Below are positions 56,155 through 64,000 of a stretch of DNA of 64,000 bases, piece after piece. Source of the stretch: an uncultured Bacilli bacterium. Lineage in GTDB: Bacteria; Bacillota_I; Bacilli_A; RF39; UBA660. A program made the position numbers and the translations under genes. The first letter of the stretch is position 1; every line of letters begins with the position of its first letter. The stretch is taken from positions 91,294-155,293 of the forward strand of contig CAKOHW010000002.1 in the NCBI GenBank assembly GCA_934086185.1, read 5' to 3'. The notes beneath the pieces were generated by a model, which saw only the letters and a program-made list of their open reading frames with translations, was not told the origin of the DNA and did not search any database.

Positions 56155-56928
56155 TTATTTAACATTCTTATAACCACATTCTAATATTTTAACAAATGAA
56201 TTTGGAAGTTTTTTATTAGCACTTTCCTTTAATTCATCACTAACTCCATATATTGCTTCCATAACACTACCAACAATCGTACAATTAGTATCAGTATCCC
56301 CGCCCATTAATAATGTATTTCTTATAGCATCATCAAAACTATTAGAATTATATATAACGTATAGTATATTTCCTAAAGTATCCTTACAAGTATAATTAAA
56401 TTTACTAAATGGTTTATATTCTACTTTTAAATTTAACTTATTAAAAACATCATTCTTACTATAACCTTTTCTAAAATAAAAAATCATTAATGCTATTATT
56501 TTCGCTGAATATAATGCATCAAATGTATTATGACTTGGTTTAGTAGCAAGTATAGCATTTTTAATAACTTCTTCTTCACTATCAAATAAATAACCTATAG
56601 GACTTATTCTCATCATTGCTCCATTACCGTAACTATTAAAAATTTCATTACTAGTAGCCCACTTTAAAGTACTAGGAGAAAAAGAAAAAGAAAAATAAGG
56701 ACTATATGATGGTTTATAATCTGAATACATTTTTATATAATTACGCAAATATTTTAAATAATTTTTATCATTTAAAATTGCATCTAAAATAGCAACTGTT
56801 AATATAGTATCATCACTAAAAAAAGAATTATTCTCTATAATATTTTTACACTTTATAGGTTTAACTTTCTTTAATTGATCATATTCATATATACTACCAG
56901 CTAAATCACCAATTATTGCTCCATACAT
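56155..56928 (-). CDS. ADP-ribosylglycohydrolase family protein
   Basis: The 257-residue protein begins AIIGDLAGSIYEYD and has the metal-binding sets SDDT (residues ~38-41) and MGGDTDTNCTIVGSVMEAIYG near the C-terminus, which together chelate two Mg ions in the DraG/ARH fold. The family removes ADP-ribose from proteins, DNA or RNA, or cleaves related compounds. TAGGTGG precedes the ATG. The ogt-like remnant begins 2 bases after its stop codon. Confidence 0.9.
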   Translation of the reverse strand: MYGAIIGDLAGSIYEYDQLKKVKPIKCKNIIENNSFFSDDTILTVAILDAILNDKNYLKYLRNYIKMYSDYKPSYSPYFSFSFSPSTLKWATSNEIFNSYGNGAMMRISPIGYLFDSEEEVIKNAILATKPSHNTFDALYSAKIIALMIFYFRKGYSKNDVFNKLNLKVEYKPFSKFNYTCKDTLGNILYVIYNSNSFDDAIRNTLLMGGDTDTNCTIVGSVMEAIYGVSDELKESANKKLPNSFVKILECGYKNVK

Positions 56929-57010
56929 ATAACCACCTACTTAAATTATAACATGTATAATATTGATTTTTATATTATTTCATATATAATAAATTAATAA
57001 GAGGTAATTT

Positions 57011-57730
57011 ATGGATACTATAGGAAACAGAATAAAAAAATTAAGAAAAAAAAATAATTTAACCCAAGAAGAACTAGGAAAAAAATTATTCTTTACAGAT
57101 AAAACTATATCAAGTTGGGAAAATAATAGAACTATACCAGATATTAATTCAATAACAAAATTAAGTAATATACTAAAATGTTCTATATCATACTTATTAT
57201 ATGGAAATAAACCACAAAATAACATTGAAACAGAAATAAAAATAAAAATAACTTATGATGAATATTTAAGTATTTTAAATGATATAAAACAAACATCAAA
57301 ATTCATTGAAAAAACAAAAGAATATGATACATATTACAAACTAAAAAATAATAACACTAACTGGCTTAGAATACGTGAAACTGGTAATAAAATTATACTA
57401 TCTTATAAAAAATTAGATAAAGATAATAAAGAAAATAAATATGAAGTACTAATAGATAATAAAGATAATTTAAATAATATATTAATTAATCTAAATTACA
57501 AGATACTTACCCAAATAAATAAAGAACGTATTATATACATATACAAAGATAAATATGAAATTGTATTTGATAATGTAGAAAATCTAGGTCTATTCATAGA
57601 ATTAAAAATACATAATCATAATACTTTAGAATTAAATGAATACGATAACTTATTAAAAATTGCAACGCATTTCAATATAAATTTAAATAACTTAGTAACT
57701 AAAAGATACCCAGAATTAAGTATAAATTAA
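57011..57730 (+). CDS. XRE HTH domain fused to a CYTH domain
   Basis: Residues 1-65 are a Cro/C1-type HTH (IKKLRKKNNLTQEELGKKLF, ISSWENNRTIPDINS). From residue ~75 a CYTH domain begins with ETEIKIKI (E-x-E-x-K, intact in E-I-K-I-K form), followed by TNWLRIRETGNKIILSYKKL, YEVLIDN, KERIIYIYKDKYEIVFDNVE and LGLFIELKIHN. The fusion suggests a transcription regulator that senses a triphosphate or another polyanionic ligand. It overlaps the convergent P-loop/CYTH gene by 15 bases. Confidence 0.82.
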   Translation: MDTIGNRIKKLRKKNNLTQEELGKKLFFTDKTISSWENNRTIPDINSITKLSNILKCSISYLLYGNKPQNNIETEIKIKITYDEYLSILNDIKQTSKFIEKTKEYDTYYKLKNNNTNWLRIRETGNKIILSYKKLDKDNKENKYEVLIDNKDNLNNILINLNYKILTQINKERIIYIYKDKYEIVFDNVENLGLFIELKIHNHNTLELNEYDNLLKIATHFNINLNNLVTKRYPELSIN

Positions 57731-58846
57731 TTTTTTATTATTAGATAAACTATCTCTATTAGCCTTATTATAATTATTATAATTTTGATCTAATGTTACA
57801 TCTTCTAATATAGATATAAATAAAGGCATACTAACTTCTTTATCATCATCAATTTCTAAATAACCAATATCTTCCCTTTTGCCATCATCATAAAATATAT
57901 CTAAATACATATAAGTACCTAAATAATCAAAATAAATTCTATTTTTAACTATCGTTTTTTTATCTTTTATTTTAAATTCTAATAATTCATTATATATTTT
58001 TTCATCAATATTTTTACTACTTTCTAAGACTTTACTACCATCATCTAATATTTTATAAACCGTCAAATTATATGATAAACTATCATTCATAAAAGTTTTT
58101 CTAAGTCTTTTTTCATAATTATCATTACTAATTAAATATGTTTGATTAATTAATGCACTATTACCTATACTTAGTATATGATTTATATCTGTCTTACTTA
58201 AATCTACTAAGTATTTTTTTTGATTTTTTATTTGTTTTTTAGACATTAACTCATTTAAATATTTTAATACTTCTAAAACTTTATCTTCAATTTTTTCTTT
58301 AGGTAAAATTATTTTTAATTTAGGATGTCCTAACCAGCTTTTTAACGTAGCCTTTCCTAATTTTAATGCACTATCAACATCTTCACTTCTAGCTTCATTA
58401 TTCTGTGTTGTATAAAATTCTTTCGCACTTACCAAATCAATTATTAAATCATAATTATTTAATAACAAAGAATAATTCTTACTTTTATCAACTCTATTCA
58501 TTACATCAACGAATTCTTGATCATTTATAAATGCTTTATTATCAATAACACCCCTATCATAAATAACTAATATATCTTTTGTTGGATATCTCTCACTATA
58601 AAATTCAATTGCTCTATCAAAAATACGTTCTTTACTTAATTGTAAAGATAATATTAATTCTTGAAAATCAACAATATCAATCTTATCTTCTCCAAAACTT
58701 TTTATACCAGAATTAATAACTTCAGTAGCAGTTTCACCAACTACAACTACTTTTACATTTCTAGAATTAAAACTATCTTTTATTTTATTCAAAACAGTAG
58801 TTTTTCCACTTCCAGGTCCTCCAGTTAATACAACTTTTTTTATCAT
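57716..58846 (-). CDS. P-loop ATPase/kinase fused to a CYTH-like domain
   Basis: The N-terminal half is an AAA_28-type P-loop domain: VVLTGGPGSGKTTVLNKIKD at residues 5-24, VVGETATEVI, and LVIYDRGVIDNKAF. From about residue 225 a CYTH-like tunnel domain follows (YLISNDNYEKRLRKTF, NLTVYKILDDG, DIGYLEIDD). This architecture is known in bacteria and eukaryotes but poorly understood. It is translationally coupled with the histidine phosphatase gene (ATGA overlap) and convergent with the XRE-CYTH gene. Confidence 0.8.
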   Translation of the reverse strand: MIKKVVLTGGPGSGKTTVLNKIKDSFNSRNVKVVVVGETATEVINSGIKSFGEDKIDIVDFQELILSLQLSKERIFDRAIEFYSERYPTKDILVIYDRGVIDNKAFINDQEFVDVMNRVDKSKNYSLLLNNYDLIIDLVSAKEFYTTQNNEARSEDVDSALKLGKATLKSWLGHPKLKIILPKEKIEDKVLEVLKYLNELMSKKQIKNQKKYLVDLSKTDINHILSIGNSALINQTYLISNDNYEKRLRKTFMNDSLSYNLTVYKILDDGSKVLESSKNIDEKIYNELLEFKIKDKKTIVKNRIYFDYLGTYMYLDIFYDDGKREDIGYLEIDDDKEVSMPLFISILEDVTLDQNYNNYNKANRDSLSNNKKLIYT

Positions 58847-59409
58847 TTAATTCTCCTTATCTTTTTTAAATTTTTATCTAATTCATGTATTGATGCAGTA
58901 TCAACATTAAATTGTTTTTTATTCATATCTAACTCTTTATTCAAAGTTATAAAATATATCATATTAATTACCCCACGATGAGTTATTAACAAAGTATCAT
59001 CATCCATCTTTAAAATATATTCTAAATAAACTTTAATTCTATTATATAAATCTAATAAAGATTCACCATTAGGATACTTACTATAAATATGTATATTATA
59101 TAAAAACTCTTTATAATTTTTATATGCTTCACACTTTTTAACTCCATTTAATAAACCTTTATTTTGTTCTTTTAAATTATCAGTATATTCTACATCAACA
59201 TTAAGTTTACTATTCACAATTTTAGTAGTTTCCATACACCTTAAAACATTACTACAAATTATTTTTTTAATATTTAAATTATCTTTAATCCAAACTGCAT
59301 TATTCTTAACATCCTCTATACCTTCATCTATTAATCTTACATCACTCCATCCTCCAATATAATCTTCATCATCTTGACCATGTCTCATTAAATAAACAAT
59401 ACTTATCAC
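58843..59409 (-). CDS. Histidine phosphatase family protein (phosphoglycerate mutase-like)
   Basis: The 188-residue protein carries the RHG motif in VYLMRHGQDDEDYIGGWSDV with the catalytic His, then CSNVLRCMETTKIV, and the second His in THRGVINMIYF. It probably dephosphorylates a small metabolite. The start is uncertain: GTG at 59409 has GGTGAG directly before it, and the next good ATG would remove the first strand. It is coupled to the P-loop/CYTH gene downstream, which suggests a shared nucleotide or phosphate substrate. Confidence 0.85.
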   Translation of the reverse strand: MISIVYLMRHGQDDEDYIGGWSDVRLIDEGIEDVKNNAVWIKDNLNIKKIICSNVLRCMETTKIVNSKLNVDVEYTDNLKEQNKGLLNGVKKCEAYKNYKEFLYNIHIYSKYPNGESLLDLYNRIKVYLEYILKMDDDTLLITHRGVINMIYFITLNKELDMNKKQFNVDTASIHELDKNLKKIRRIK

Positions 59410-59439
59410 CTCACCTAAAATATAACATAAGACTCCATC

Positions 59440-59465
59440 AAAAAAACTCTACAATTTGTAGAGTT
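59440..59465 (-). terminator. Terminator of the DUF5662-like gene
   Basis: On the minus strand AACTCTAC pairs with GTAGAGTT around a 5-base loop and is followed by TTTTT. Confidence 0.85.
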
Positions 59466-59949
59466 AACAATTAAAATAATCATTTATATAAGAATTCATA
59501 AATTCCTTTATATCTTCCAACGTAACATTAATAGAATTAACATATTCAATAACATCATTTTCTTTATCTAAATTACTTTTATCTATCTTAAATTCTCTAA
59601 GTATCGGTAAAATATTATCTTCCATATATGGATAATATTTATATAATGTATCATAAGCATTTAATGGTTTATCACTCTTAGTATATCTAGCACTTTCCCA
59701 ATCTAATACCATCTCTACATAATCTTCATATGTTTTATCTATTTTATTATCATGATGACTAGATAATAACCTATGCATCTTAGAAACAGTCTTCTTATCA
59801 TAAAACATATAATTAAATAATTTATCTACATCATGTTTCATTATTCTTTCTAACAATTCTACTTTATCAGGTGAAATATATTTATTTGCTAAATATATAA
59901 CAACTAATCTATGTTTAAAAGTATACATAAAATCATTCTTATTTTTCAT
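59464..59949 (-). CDS. DUF5662-like (HD-type) protein
   Basis: The 161-residue protein has histidines and aspartates in the spacing of this family: FKHRLVVIYLANKY, ERIMKHDVDKLF and RLLSSHHDNKIDKT. It may bind a metal like HD-domain phosphohydrolases, but no activity is known. It starts inside the end of the kinase-like gene at 59939-60439 (11-base overlap), using AGAGGT. Confidence 0.7.
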   Translation of the reverse strand: MKNKNDFMYTFKHRLVVIYLANKYISPDKVELLERIMKHDVDKLFNYMFYDKKTVSKMHRLLSSHHDNKIDKTYEDYVEMVLDWESARYTKSDKPLNAYDTLYKYYPYMEDNILPILREFKIDKSNLDKENDVIEYVNSINVTLEDIKEFMNSYINDYFNC

Positions 59950-60439
59950 ACTTACCTCTTATTTCACTATAATTAATTTTATTATCAAATAAATGTATAA
60001 ATTTATTACTTTTCTTAGAGATTAAATCATACAATTTATCTTTCTTAATTTCAAATTCATTAGTCCACTTATACATATTTTTTAACATATTAATATTAGG
60101 TTTATAATTACACTTTTCTATTCCTAACTTTTGTTTTATAAACCTATTAAATATTCTAATCTTTCTTTTATAAACAGGTGTATCAACATATATTATTATA
60201 TCTGCTAAATCTAATAAATTATATAAATTACTTCTCAATGTACCTTCTAATATCCAAGATTTATTTTTATTTATTTCATTTATTATTTTTTGTTGTTCAA
60301 GATTACTTCTTTTAACATTCAAAACATCATCATGTACAATAGAATCAATTTCATACACTCTAATATTACTATCTTTACTAAGTTTTCTTGCTAAAGTACT
60401 TTTCCCACTAGCTACTGAACCTACAATCAATATCTTCAT
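59939..60439 (-). CDS. Adenylate kinase/topology-modulation-like P-loop protein
   Basis: The 166-residue protein has a P-loop ILIVGSVASGKSTLARKLSK (G-S-V-A-S-G-K-S), then YEIDSIVH, SWILEGTLRSNL, and ADIIIYVDTPVYKRKIRIFN with a lid-like basic region. This is the pattern of the FlaR/topology-modulation group of small kinases. The substrate is unknown. AGGTG precedes the ATG at 60439. Confidence 0.8.
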   Translation of the reverse strand: MKILIVGSVASGKSTLARKLSKDSNIRVYEIDSIVHDDVLNVKRSNLEQQKIINEINKNKSWILEGTLRSNLYNLLDLADIIIYVDTPVYKRKIRIFNRFIKQKLGIEKCNYKPNINMLKNMYKWTNEFEIKKDKLYDLISKKSNKFIHLFDNKINYSEIRGKYEK

Positions 60440-60468
60440 ATTTCTACACCTAATACGATTATATCATC

Positions 60469-60490
60469 AAAAAAGAGTATTAACTACTCT
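60469..60490 (-). terminator. Terminator of the RsiV-like gene
   Basis: On the minus strand AGAGTA pairs with TACTCT around a 5-base loop and is followed by T5. It lies directly after the stop codon at 60494. Confidence 0.75.
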
Positions 60491-60493
60491 ATT

Positions 60494-61267
60494 CTAATTT
60501 TTATAATCTTTTTCTATATAATTACCTATTTCATCAAAACTAACACTTATATTAATTACACCAGTAGCACCACTAGCAATAGAATATTTATCAAAATAGA
60601 AATTTAATTCATTACTATCTATACCCCAATTACCATCTTTAACTATTTCACTTTTTATAACATCTTCACTTACATCAATATTTTCTTCTGATATTTTATT
60701 CTTTACTAATTTTACTACTTCATTCATAAATTTGTCATAATCACTAACTATATCACTTAATTTAAGTACTTCACCATTTTTAAAACTATAATTATATACT
60801 TTTATACTATCCCAAGATACGCCACCAAATGTACCCTCTTCTGTAAATTTAAAACTTATATATTTATCTGTTCTCTTACTTTCATCAACTAAATATTTTA
60901 TTCCCAAATTATCTTCTAAAACATTCTTATATTCATCTTCACTATCTTTAATATTTTTCCACTCTTGGTTAGATATATCGGTTAAAGATTCTTGTATCTT
61001 AGTTGCAATATCTTGATAATTTTTACTAACTATTATAGGTAAATTTCTAGTACTTACTATTTTCTCTACTTCATACTTTTCTTCTTTATATGAAATAATA
61101 AAGTCATCTTCTATACTACTACTTTCATCTTTCTTTTCTTCTATTTCATTTTCTTCATTCTTATTAAAAATATTATTTATATCACCATCATATACTTTAT
61201 CAATAATAATATATCCTCCCAAAATAACAATTATAATTACTAAAACAAACATTAAACCCTTCTTCAT
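60494..61267 (-). CDS. Membrane-anchored DUF4163/DUF3298 protein (RsiV-like ectodomain)
   Basis: The 257-residue protein has an N-terminal anchor (residues 3-22), an acidic linker, and an external domain with NLPIIVSKNYQDIATKIQES and LKLSDIVSDYDKFMNEVVKL, ending FYFDKYSIASGATGVINISV. That is the DUF4163-DUF3298 arrangement found in the lysozyme-binding anti-sigma factor RsiV and in free-standing proteins. No sigma factor gene is adjacent. The ATG at 61267 follows AAGGTGATATGT. Confidence 0.78.
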   Translation of the reverse strand: MKKGLMFVLVIIIVILGGYIIIDKVYDGDINNIFNKNEENEIEEKKDESSSIEDDFIISYKEEKYEVEKIVSTRNLPIIVSKNYQDIATKIQESLTDISNQEWKNIKDSEDEYKNVLEDNLGIKYLVDESKRTDKYISFKFTEEGTFGGVSWDSIKVYNYSFKNGEVLKLSDIVSDYDKFMNEVVKLVKNKISEENIDVSEDVIKSEIVKDGNWGIDSNELNFYFDKYSIASGATGVINISVSFDEIGNYIEKDYKN

Positions 61268-61294
61268 ACATATCACCTTACTTAAATAGTACCA

Positions 61295-61321
61295 CAAAAA
61301 AAATTAATGTTAATACATTAA
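61295..61321 (-). terminator. Terminator of the yvcK-whiA operon
   Basis: On the minus strand TTAATG pairs with CATTAA around a 6-base loop and is followed by at least T8. Confidence 0.7.
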
Positions 61322-61357
61322 CTTTATTATTTACATTATTTATTTTTATTGTTTACA

Positions 61358-62260
61358 CTATTTATTTTTATCTTTATTAACTAGATCTTTTATCTTTCTA
61401 AAATAATGATTTATACATGATTTAGTTAAACTTGTTTCAGTTTCCATAGATATTATATACGCAAGTTCATTCATAGTTGTTTCAGGATATTTTTCTCTAT
61501 AACTAATAACCAATTTTATTTTATCATCTAATAATTCTATTAAGTCATTATCTCTTAAATATTTAATATTATTTAATTGTTCTAAAGCAGTCTTCATACT
61601 TTTTTCCATATTAGCTTGTTCACAATTATTTAATCTATTAACCATATTTTTATGATCTCTATATATTCTTATATCTTCATAATAAAATAATGAATTAGTA
61701 GCACCTAATACTTTAATAAAATCACTTATCTCTTCACTAATTTTAATATAAACCATATACCCCTTATCTCTTCTAATTACTTTACTCTTAAACTTTAATA
61801 TTATAAGTAAATCATTTATTAAATTAGCACTATCTATATCATCTATTAAAAATTCTAAATGATATTTACTTTTAGATGGATCATTAATAGATCCACTAGC
61901 CAAAAACGCTCCCTTTAAGAACGCTGCAATCTCTTCATTACTAGAATTTTTTATATTAAGTAATAAATCATTTATTTCATCTTTTATAATATCTATCTTT
62001 TCACTTATAGATAAAATATATATTTTCTTAATTTTAAATCTTTTCAATGTACGTATAGTTAAATTAATATTTATATTATAATTAATTTTTAATAATTTAA
62101 ATATATATCTAGCTACACTAGCATTTTCTATATATAAGTATAATTTATTATCTTTATATTCACCAATAAAATTCAAATAAGATAATAACTCTGTTCTAGA
62201 TTCTAAACTATTACTTATATCTTTAGTTATTTCATCTTTTATTCTAGTAGTAAAAGTCAT
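61358..62260 (-). CDS. whiA: DNA-binding protein WhiA
   Basis: The 300-residue protein has the LAGLIDADG-like N-terminal part (EEIAAFLKGAFLASGSINDP and YHLEFLIDD). A C-terminal helix-turn-helix follows (KTALEQLNNIKYLRDNDLIE ... YPETTMNELAYIISMETETSL). In Firmicutes it affects cell division and chromosome segregation; in actinomycetes it controls sporulation. It starts 2 bases after yvcK on the same strand, with GAGGT upstream. Confidence 0.96.
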   Translation of the reverse strand: MTFTTRIKDEITKDISNSLESRTELLSYLNFIGEYKDNKLYLYIENASVARYIFKLLKINYNININLTIRTLKRFKIKKIYILSISEKIDIIKDEINDLLLNIKNSSNEEIAAFLKGAFLASGSINDPSKSKYHLEFLIDDIDSANLINDLLIILKFKSKVIRRDKGYMVYIKISEEISDFIKVLGATNSLFYYEDIRIYRDHKNMVNRLNNCEQANMEKSMKTALEQLNNIKYLRDNDLIELLDDKIKLVISYREKYPETTMNELAYIISMETETSLTKSCINHYFRKIKDLVNKDKNK

Positions 62261-62262
62261 TT

Positions 62263-63210
62263 TTATACCTCATCCATTAAGTAAGAAAATATTAAATATG
62301 CTGTTTTCAAAGGGTCATGTTTAATGGTACCATCAACTTTTGATATATGATATATTTTATCACCAATTAATTTAACGCCTAATTTATCTATATTATTTTT
62401 ATCTATTTTTACACAATCTTTTTCTTCTTCTCTAGAATATTTACGAGCTATATTACTAGGTATTTTTTTATCATTAGCAACAACAACATCAATATTATTT
62501 ATATATCTTAATAATAATTCTAAATGATCACTAACTTTATAATCATCAGTTTCTCCTGGTTGTGTAAATAAATTACATACATACATTTTTTTAGCTTTTG
62601 ATTCATTTATTGCTTCATTAATTTCATCTATAACAAGATGTGGAGTTAAACTAGTATATAACGAACCAGGTGAAAAAATAATTAAATCAGCATTTTTTAT
62701 ACTTTTAATAACTTCTTTATTTATATTAAATTTTCTATCATATTTAATTTCCTTAATTCTTTTATCACTCATAGTTATATTTTCTTCACCATAAACTATT
62801 GAATCATCATTCATAATACCAATTAATTCAACTTTATCTTCAGTTATAGGCAAAATACGTCCATTAATCTTAAGTAATTTACACATAAAATCTATAGAAT
62901 CCGTTAAATTACCCTTTTGATCTATTAAAGCAGCTAATAATATATTACGTATAGGATGATTTTCTAAAGATGGATTACTAAATCTATAAGATAATAAATC
63001 AATTAGTTCTTGATTTGCATTAGACATAGTAAGCATAACTTTTCCTATATCACCAACTGCAGGTATATTTAATTCTCTTTTTAAAGTACCAGTACTTCTT
63101 CCATCATCTGCAACACTTATTACAGCAGTAACATTAACTGGAAATAGTTTTAATCCAGATAATAGGTTTGATAACCCAGTACCTCCTCCAAATACTACAA
63201 CATTCTTCAT
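62263..63210 (-). CDS. yvcK: YvcK/GlmR family protein (gluconeogenesis factor)
   Basis: The 315-residue protein shows VVVFGGGTGLSNLLSGLKLF, VISVADDGRSTGTLKRELN, PAVGDIGKV and LLSYRF near the N-terminus, typical of the CofD-like UDP-sugar-binding fold. Bacillus GlmR binds UDP-GlcNAc and stimulates GlmS. The ATG at 63210 follows AAGGACGTGATAA. The usual upstream partner rapZ (yvcJ) is not present; a surface protein gene lies there. Confidence 0.95.
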   Translation of the reverse strand: MKNVVVFGGGTGLSNLLSGLKLFPVNVTAVISVADDGRSTGTLKRELNIPAVGDIGKVMLTMSNANQELIDLLSYRFSNPSLENHPIRNILLAALIDQKGNLTDSIDFMCKLLKINGRILPITEDKVELIGIMNDDSIVYGEENITMSDKRIKEIKYDRKFNINKEVIKSIKNADLIIFSPGSLYTSLTPHLVIDEINEAINESKAKKMYVCNLFTQPGETDDYKVSDHLELLLRYINNIDVVVANDKKIPSNIARKYSREEEKDCVKIDKNNIDKLGVKLIGDKIYHISKVDGTIKHDPLKTAYLIFSYLMDEV

Positions 63211-63243
63211 ATTTATCACGTCCTTAAATGAGTATAACACAAC

Positions 63244-63276
63244 AAAAAAGATTTAACAAACTTAATTGTCAAACCT
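63244..63276 (-). terminator. Terminator of the right-edge surface protein gene
   Basis: On the minus strand AGGTTTGACA pairs with TGTTAAATCT (two G-T pairs) around an 8-base loop and is followed by T5. Confidence 0.75.
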
Positions 63277-63288
63277 TTACCAATATTA

Positions 63289-64000
63289 TTAACTCTCTAA
63301 GATTTTGTACGGATTTCCTATTGTTCCATCTCCACTTGCTATTTGTGTCCCAGTGGCTAAAGTAACTGCAGGACGTACACCAATATCGTAGCCATCTTCA
63401 ATATAATAAACAACATAACTAGTTAAACCGCCATCATAATTCACATAAAATATGTTATCAGAACCGCTAGAATAATCACGAGACAAAGTCCAATAATATA
63501 ATTGTACATTATCATATAAATAATTGCCATTATATATTTCTCCATTTGTATAAGTTTTGCTCCCTGAATATGCTACTTCATCTGCCGTTATTGTTCCTAT
63601 ATAAGCATTTACACTATCTTCTTCATTTGAACATTTTAATGTTGCATTTTTTTCTACACCTTTGCCATATAATCTTTTTCCTGCTGCATAATAGTATTGA
63701 TCATGATTATTTAGAATCTCTATTATTTCAGTATCTGTTAACAATACTCCAGTTGTTTCATTATATCTGTAACTATCACCTCCACCTAAGCACCATTTAT
63801 CATTTTTTAATAATGTTTTTTTGTTTTCTAATCCGCTGGATGTATACCATGCTTTTAATGTTGTATATAATCCGCCATTATAATTTTCATAATCGGCTAA
63901 ATAACCATATGCTCCAGATTTATAACCATATACAACTGTACCGGCATTATTTATTAAAGCTGATTTGGTATCTGATGATGTTATTGTACTACATAGTCCT
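63289..64000 (-). CDS. Surface protein C-terminal part, same family as 18309-20156 (5' end beyond the window)
   Basis: The frame is open to the right edge, giving the last ~236 residues. VVYGYKSGAYGYLADYENYN, LKAWYTSSGLENKKTLLKND and TADEVAYSGSKTY correspond in order to VGYMYGTPGSTTYDA, VDKWYEDNLKTNYANYLSD and TADEVSFAGAYKY in the protein at 18309-20156. The C-terminal region YYWTLSRDYSSG to DIGVRPAVTLATG is the counterpart of its WWLSSS to FRPVINLKS. By hand count 63361-63480 is about 34% GC, mildly above background. The N-terminal anchor is not seen. Confidence 0.75.
   Translation of the reverse strand, partial: GLCSTITSSDTKSALINNAGTVVYGYKSGAYGYLADYENYNGGLYTTLKAWYTSSGLENKKTLLKNDKWCLGGGDSYRYNETTGVLLTDTEIIEILNNHDQYYYAAGKRLYGKGVEKNATLKCSNEEDSVNAYIGTITADEVAYSGSKTYTNGEIYNGNYLYDNVQLYYWTLSRDYSSGSDNIFYVNYDGGLTSYVVYYIEDGYDIGVRPAVTLATGTQIASGDGTIGNPYKILES

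Overview
The window is a very AT-rich (roughly 25% GC) bacterial chromosome segment in which most genes lie on the minus strand. Gene content and order point to a spore-forming low-GC Gram-positive bacterium (Bacillota, probably an uncultured gut lineage of Bacilli). Evidence for this includes the ireB-ruvX-yrzB-mltG order, dnaG-rpoD-trmK, Firmicute-type DnaB and DnaI, ftsY-ylxM, whiA-yvcK, and a gerA-type germinant receptor operon together with a SleB/CwlJ cortex hydrolase. TGA is a stop codon here and the only tRNA is an ordinary tRNA-Trp(CCA), so the genetic code is standard. The lineage is inferred, not proven.

Layout. 1-1.8 kb: mltG (cut by the left edge), yrzB, ruvX and ireB. 2-4.5 kb: a small membrane-anchored protein, an exported metallopeptidase with an InlB-type repeat, and a membrane-bound HTH regulator. 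4.65-11.2 kb: a compact integrative element with a large serine recombinase, phage-like HTH regulators, a PrimPol-type replication protein and small membrane proteins; it has no capsid or conjugation genes. 11.6-18 kb: tRNA-Trp with its own promoter and terminators, a cortex hydrolase, phosphoketolase, tsaB-rimI-tsaD, and a transposase remnant. 18.3-20.7 kb: a large surface protein whose C-terminal end holds a 120-base island of about 55% GC that is depleted of coding-strand adenine, followed by a noncoding region that can fold into a multibranched RNA. 20.7-34 kb: frr, a pseudopilin-like protein, trmK-rpoD-dnaG, tgt, a hendecad coiled-coil protein, a parvulin-type foldase and queA. 34-39 kb: an Rpn/YhgA-type nuclease with a 21-bp tandem repeat, then the gerA-type operon. 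39-48 kb: a membrane glycosyltransferase-like protein, dnaI-dnaB, ylxM-ftsY-rnhB, rbgA and rhuM. 48.6-49.4 kb: a cluster of decayed gene fragments. 49.4-61 kb: dinD, dgkA, and many small stress, repair and nucleotide-related genes, including three CYTH-type proteins. 61-63 kb: whiA and yvcK. The right edge cuts a second surface protein of the same C-terminal family as the one at 18.3 kb.

The most interesting signal is the island at 18388-18513. It has the composition and position expected of the variable region of a diversity-generating retroelement (DGR) target: a C-terminal lectin-like or FGE-like domain, many C-ending codons, no A-ending codon in 40, and sharp contrast with its surroundings. 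No reverse transcriptase or template repeat is visible in this window, so any mutagenesis would have to act in trans from elsewhere in the genome. Two other proteins here (23113-24600 and the right-edge gene) carry what looks like the same domain family on different export or anchor modules.
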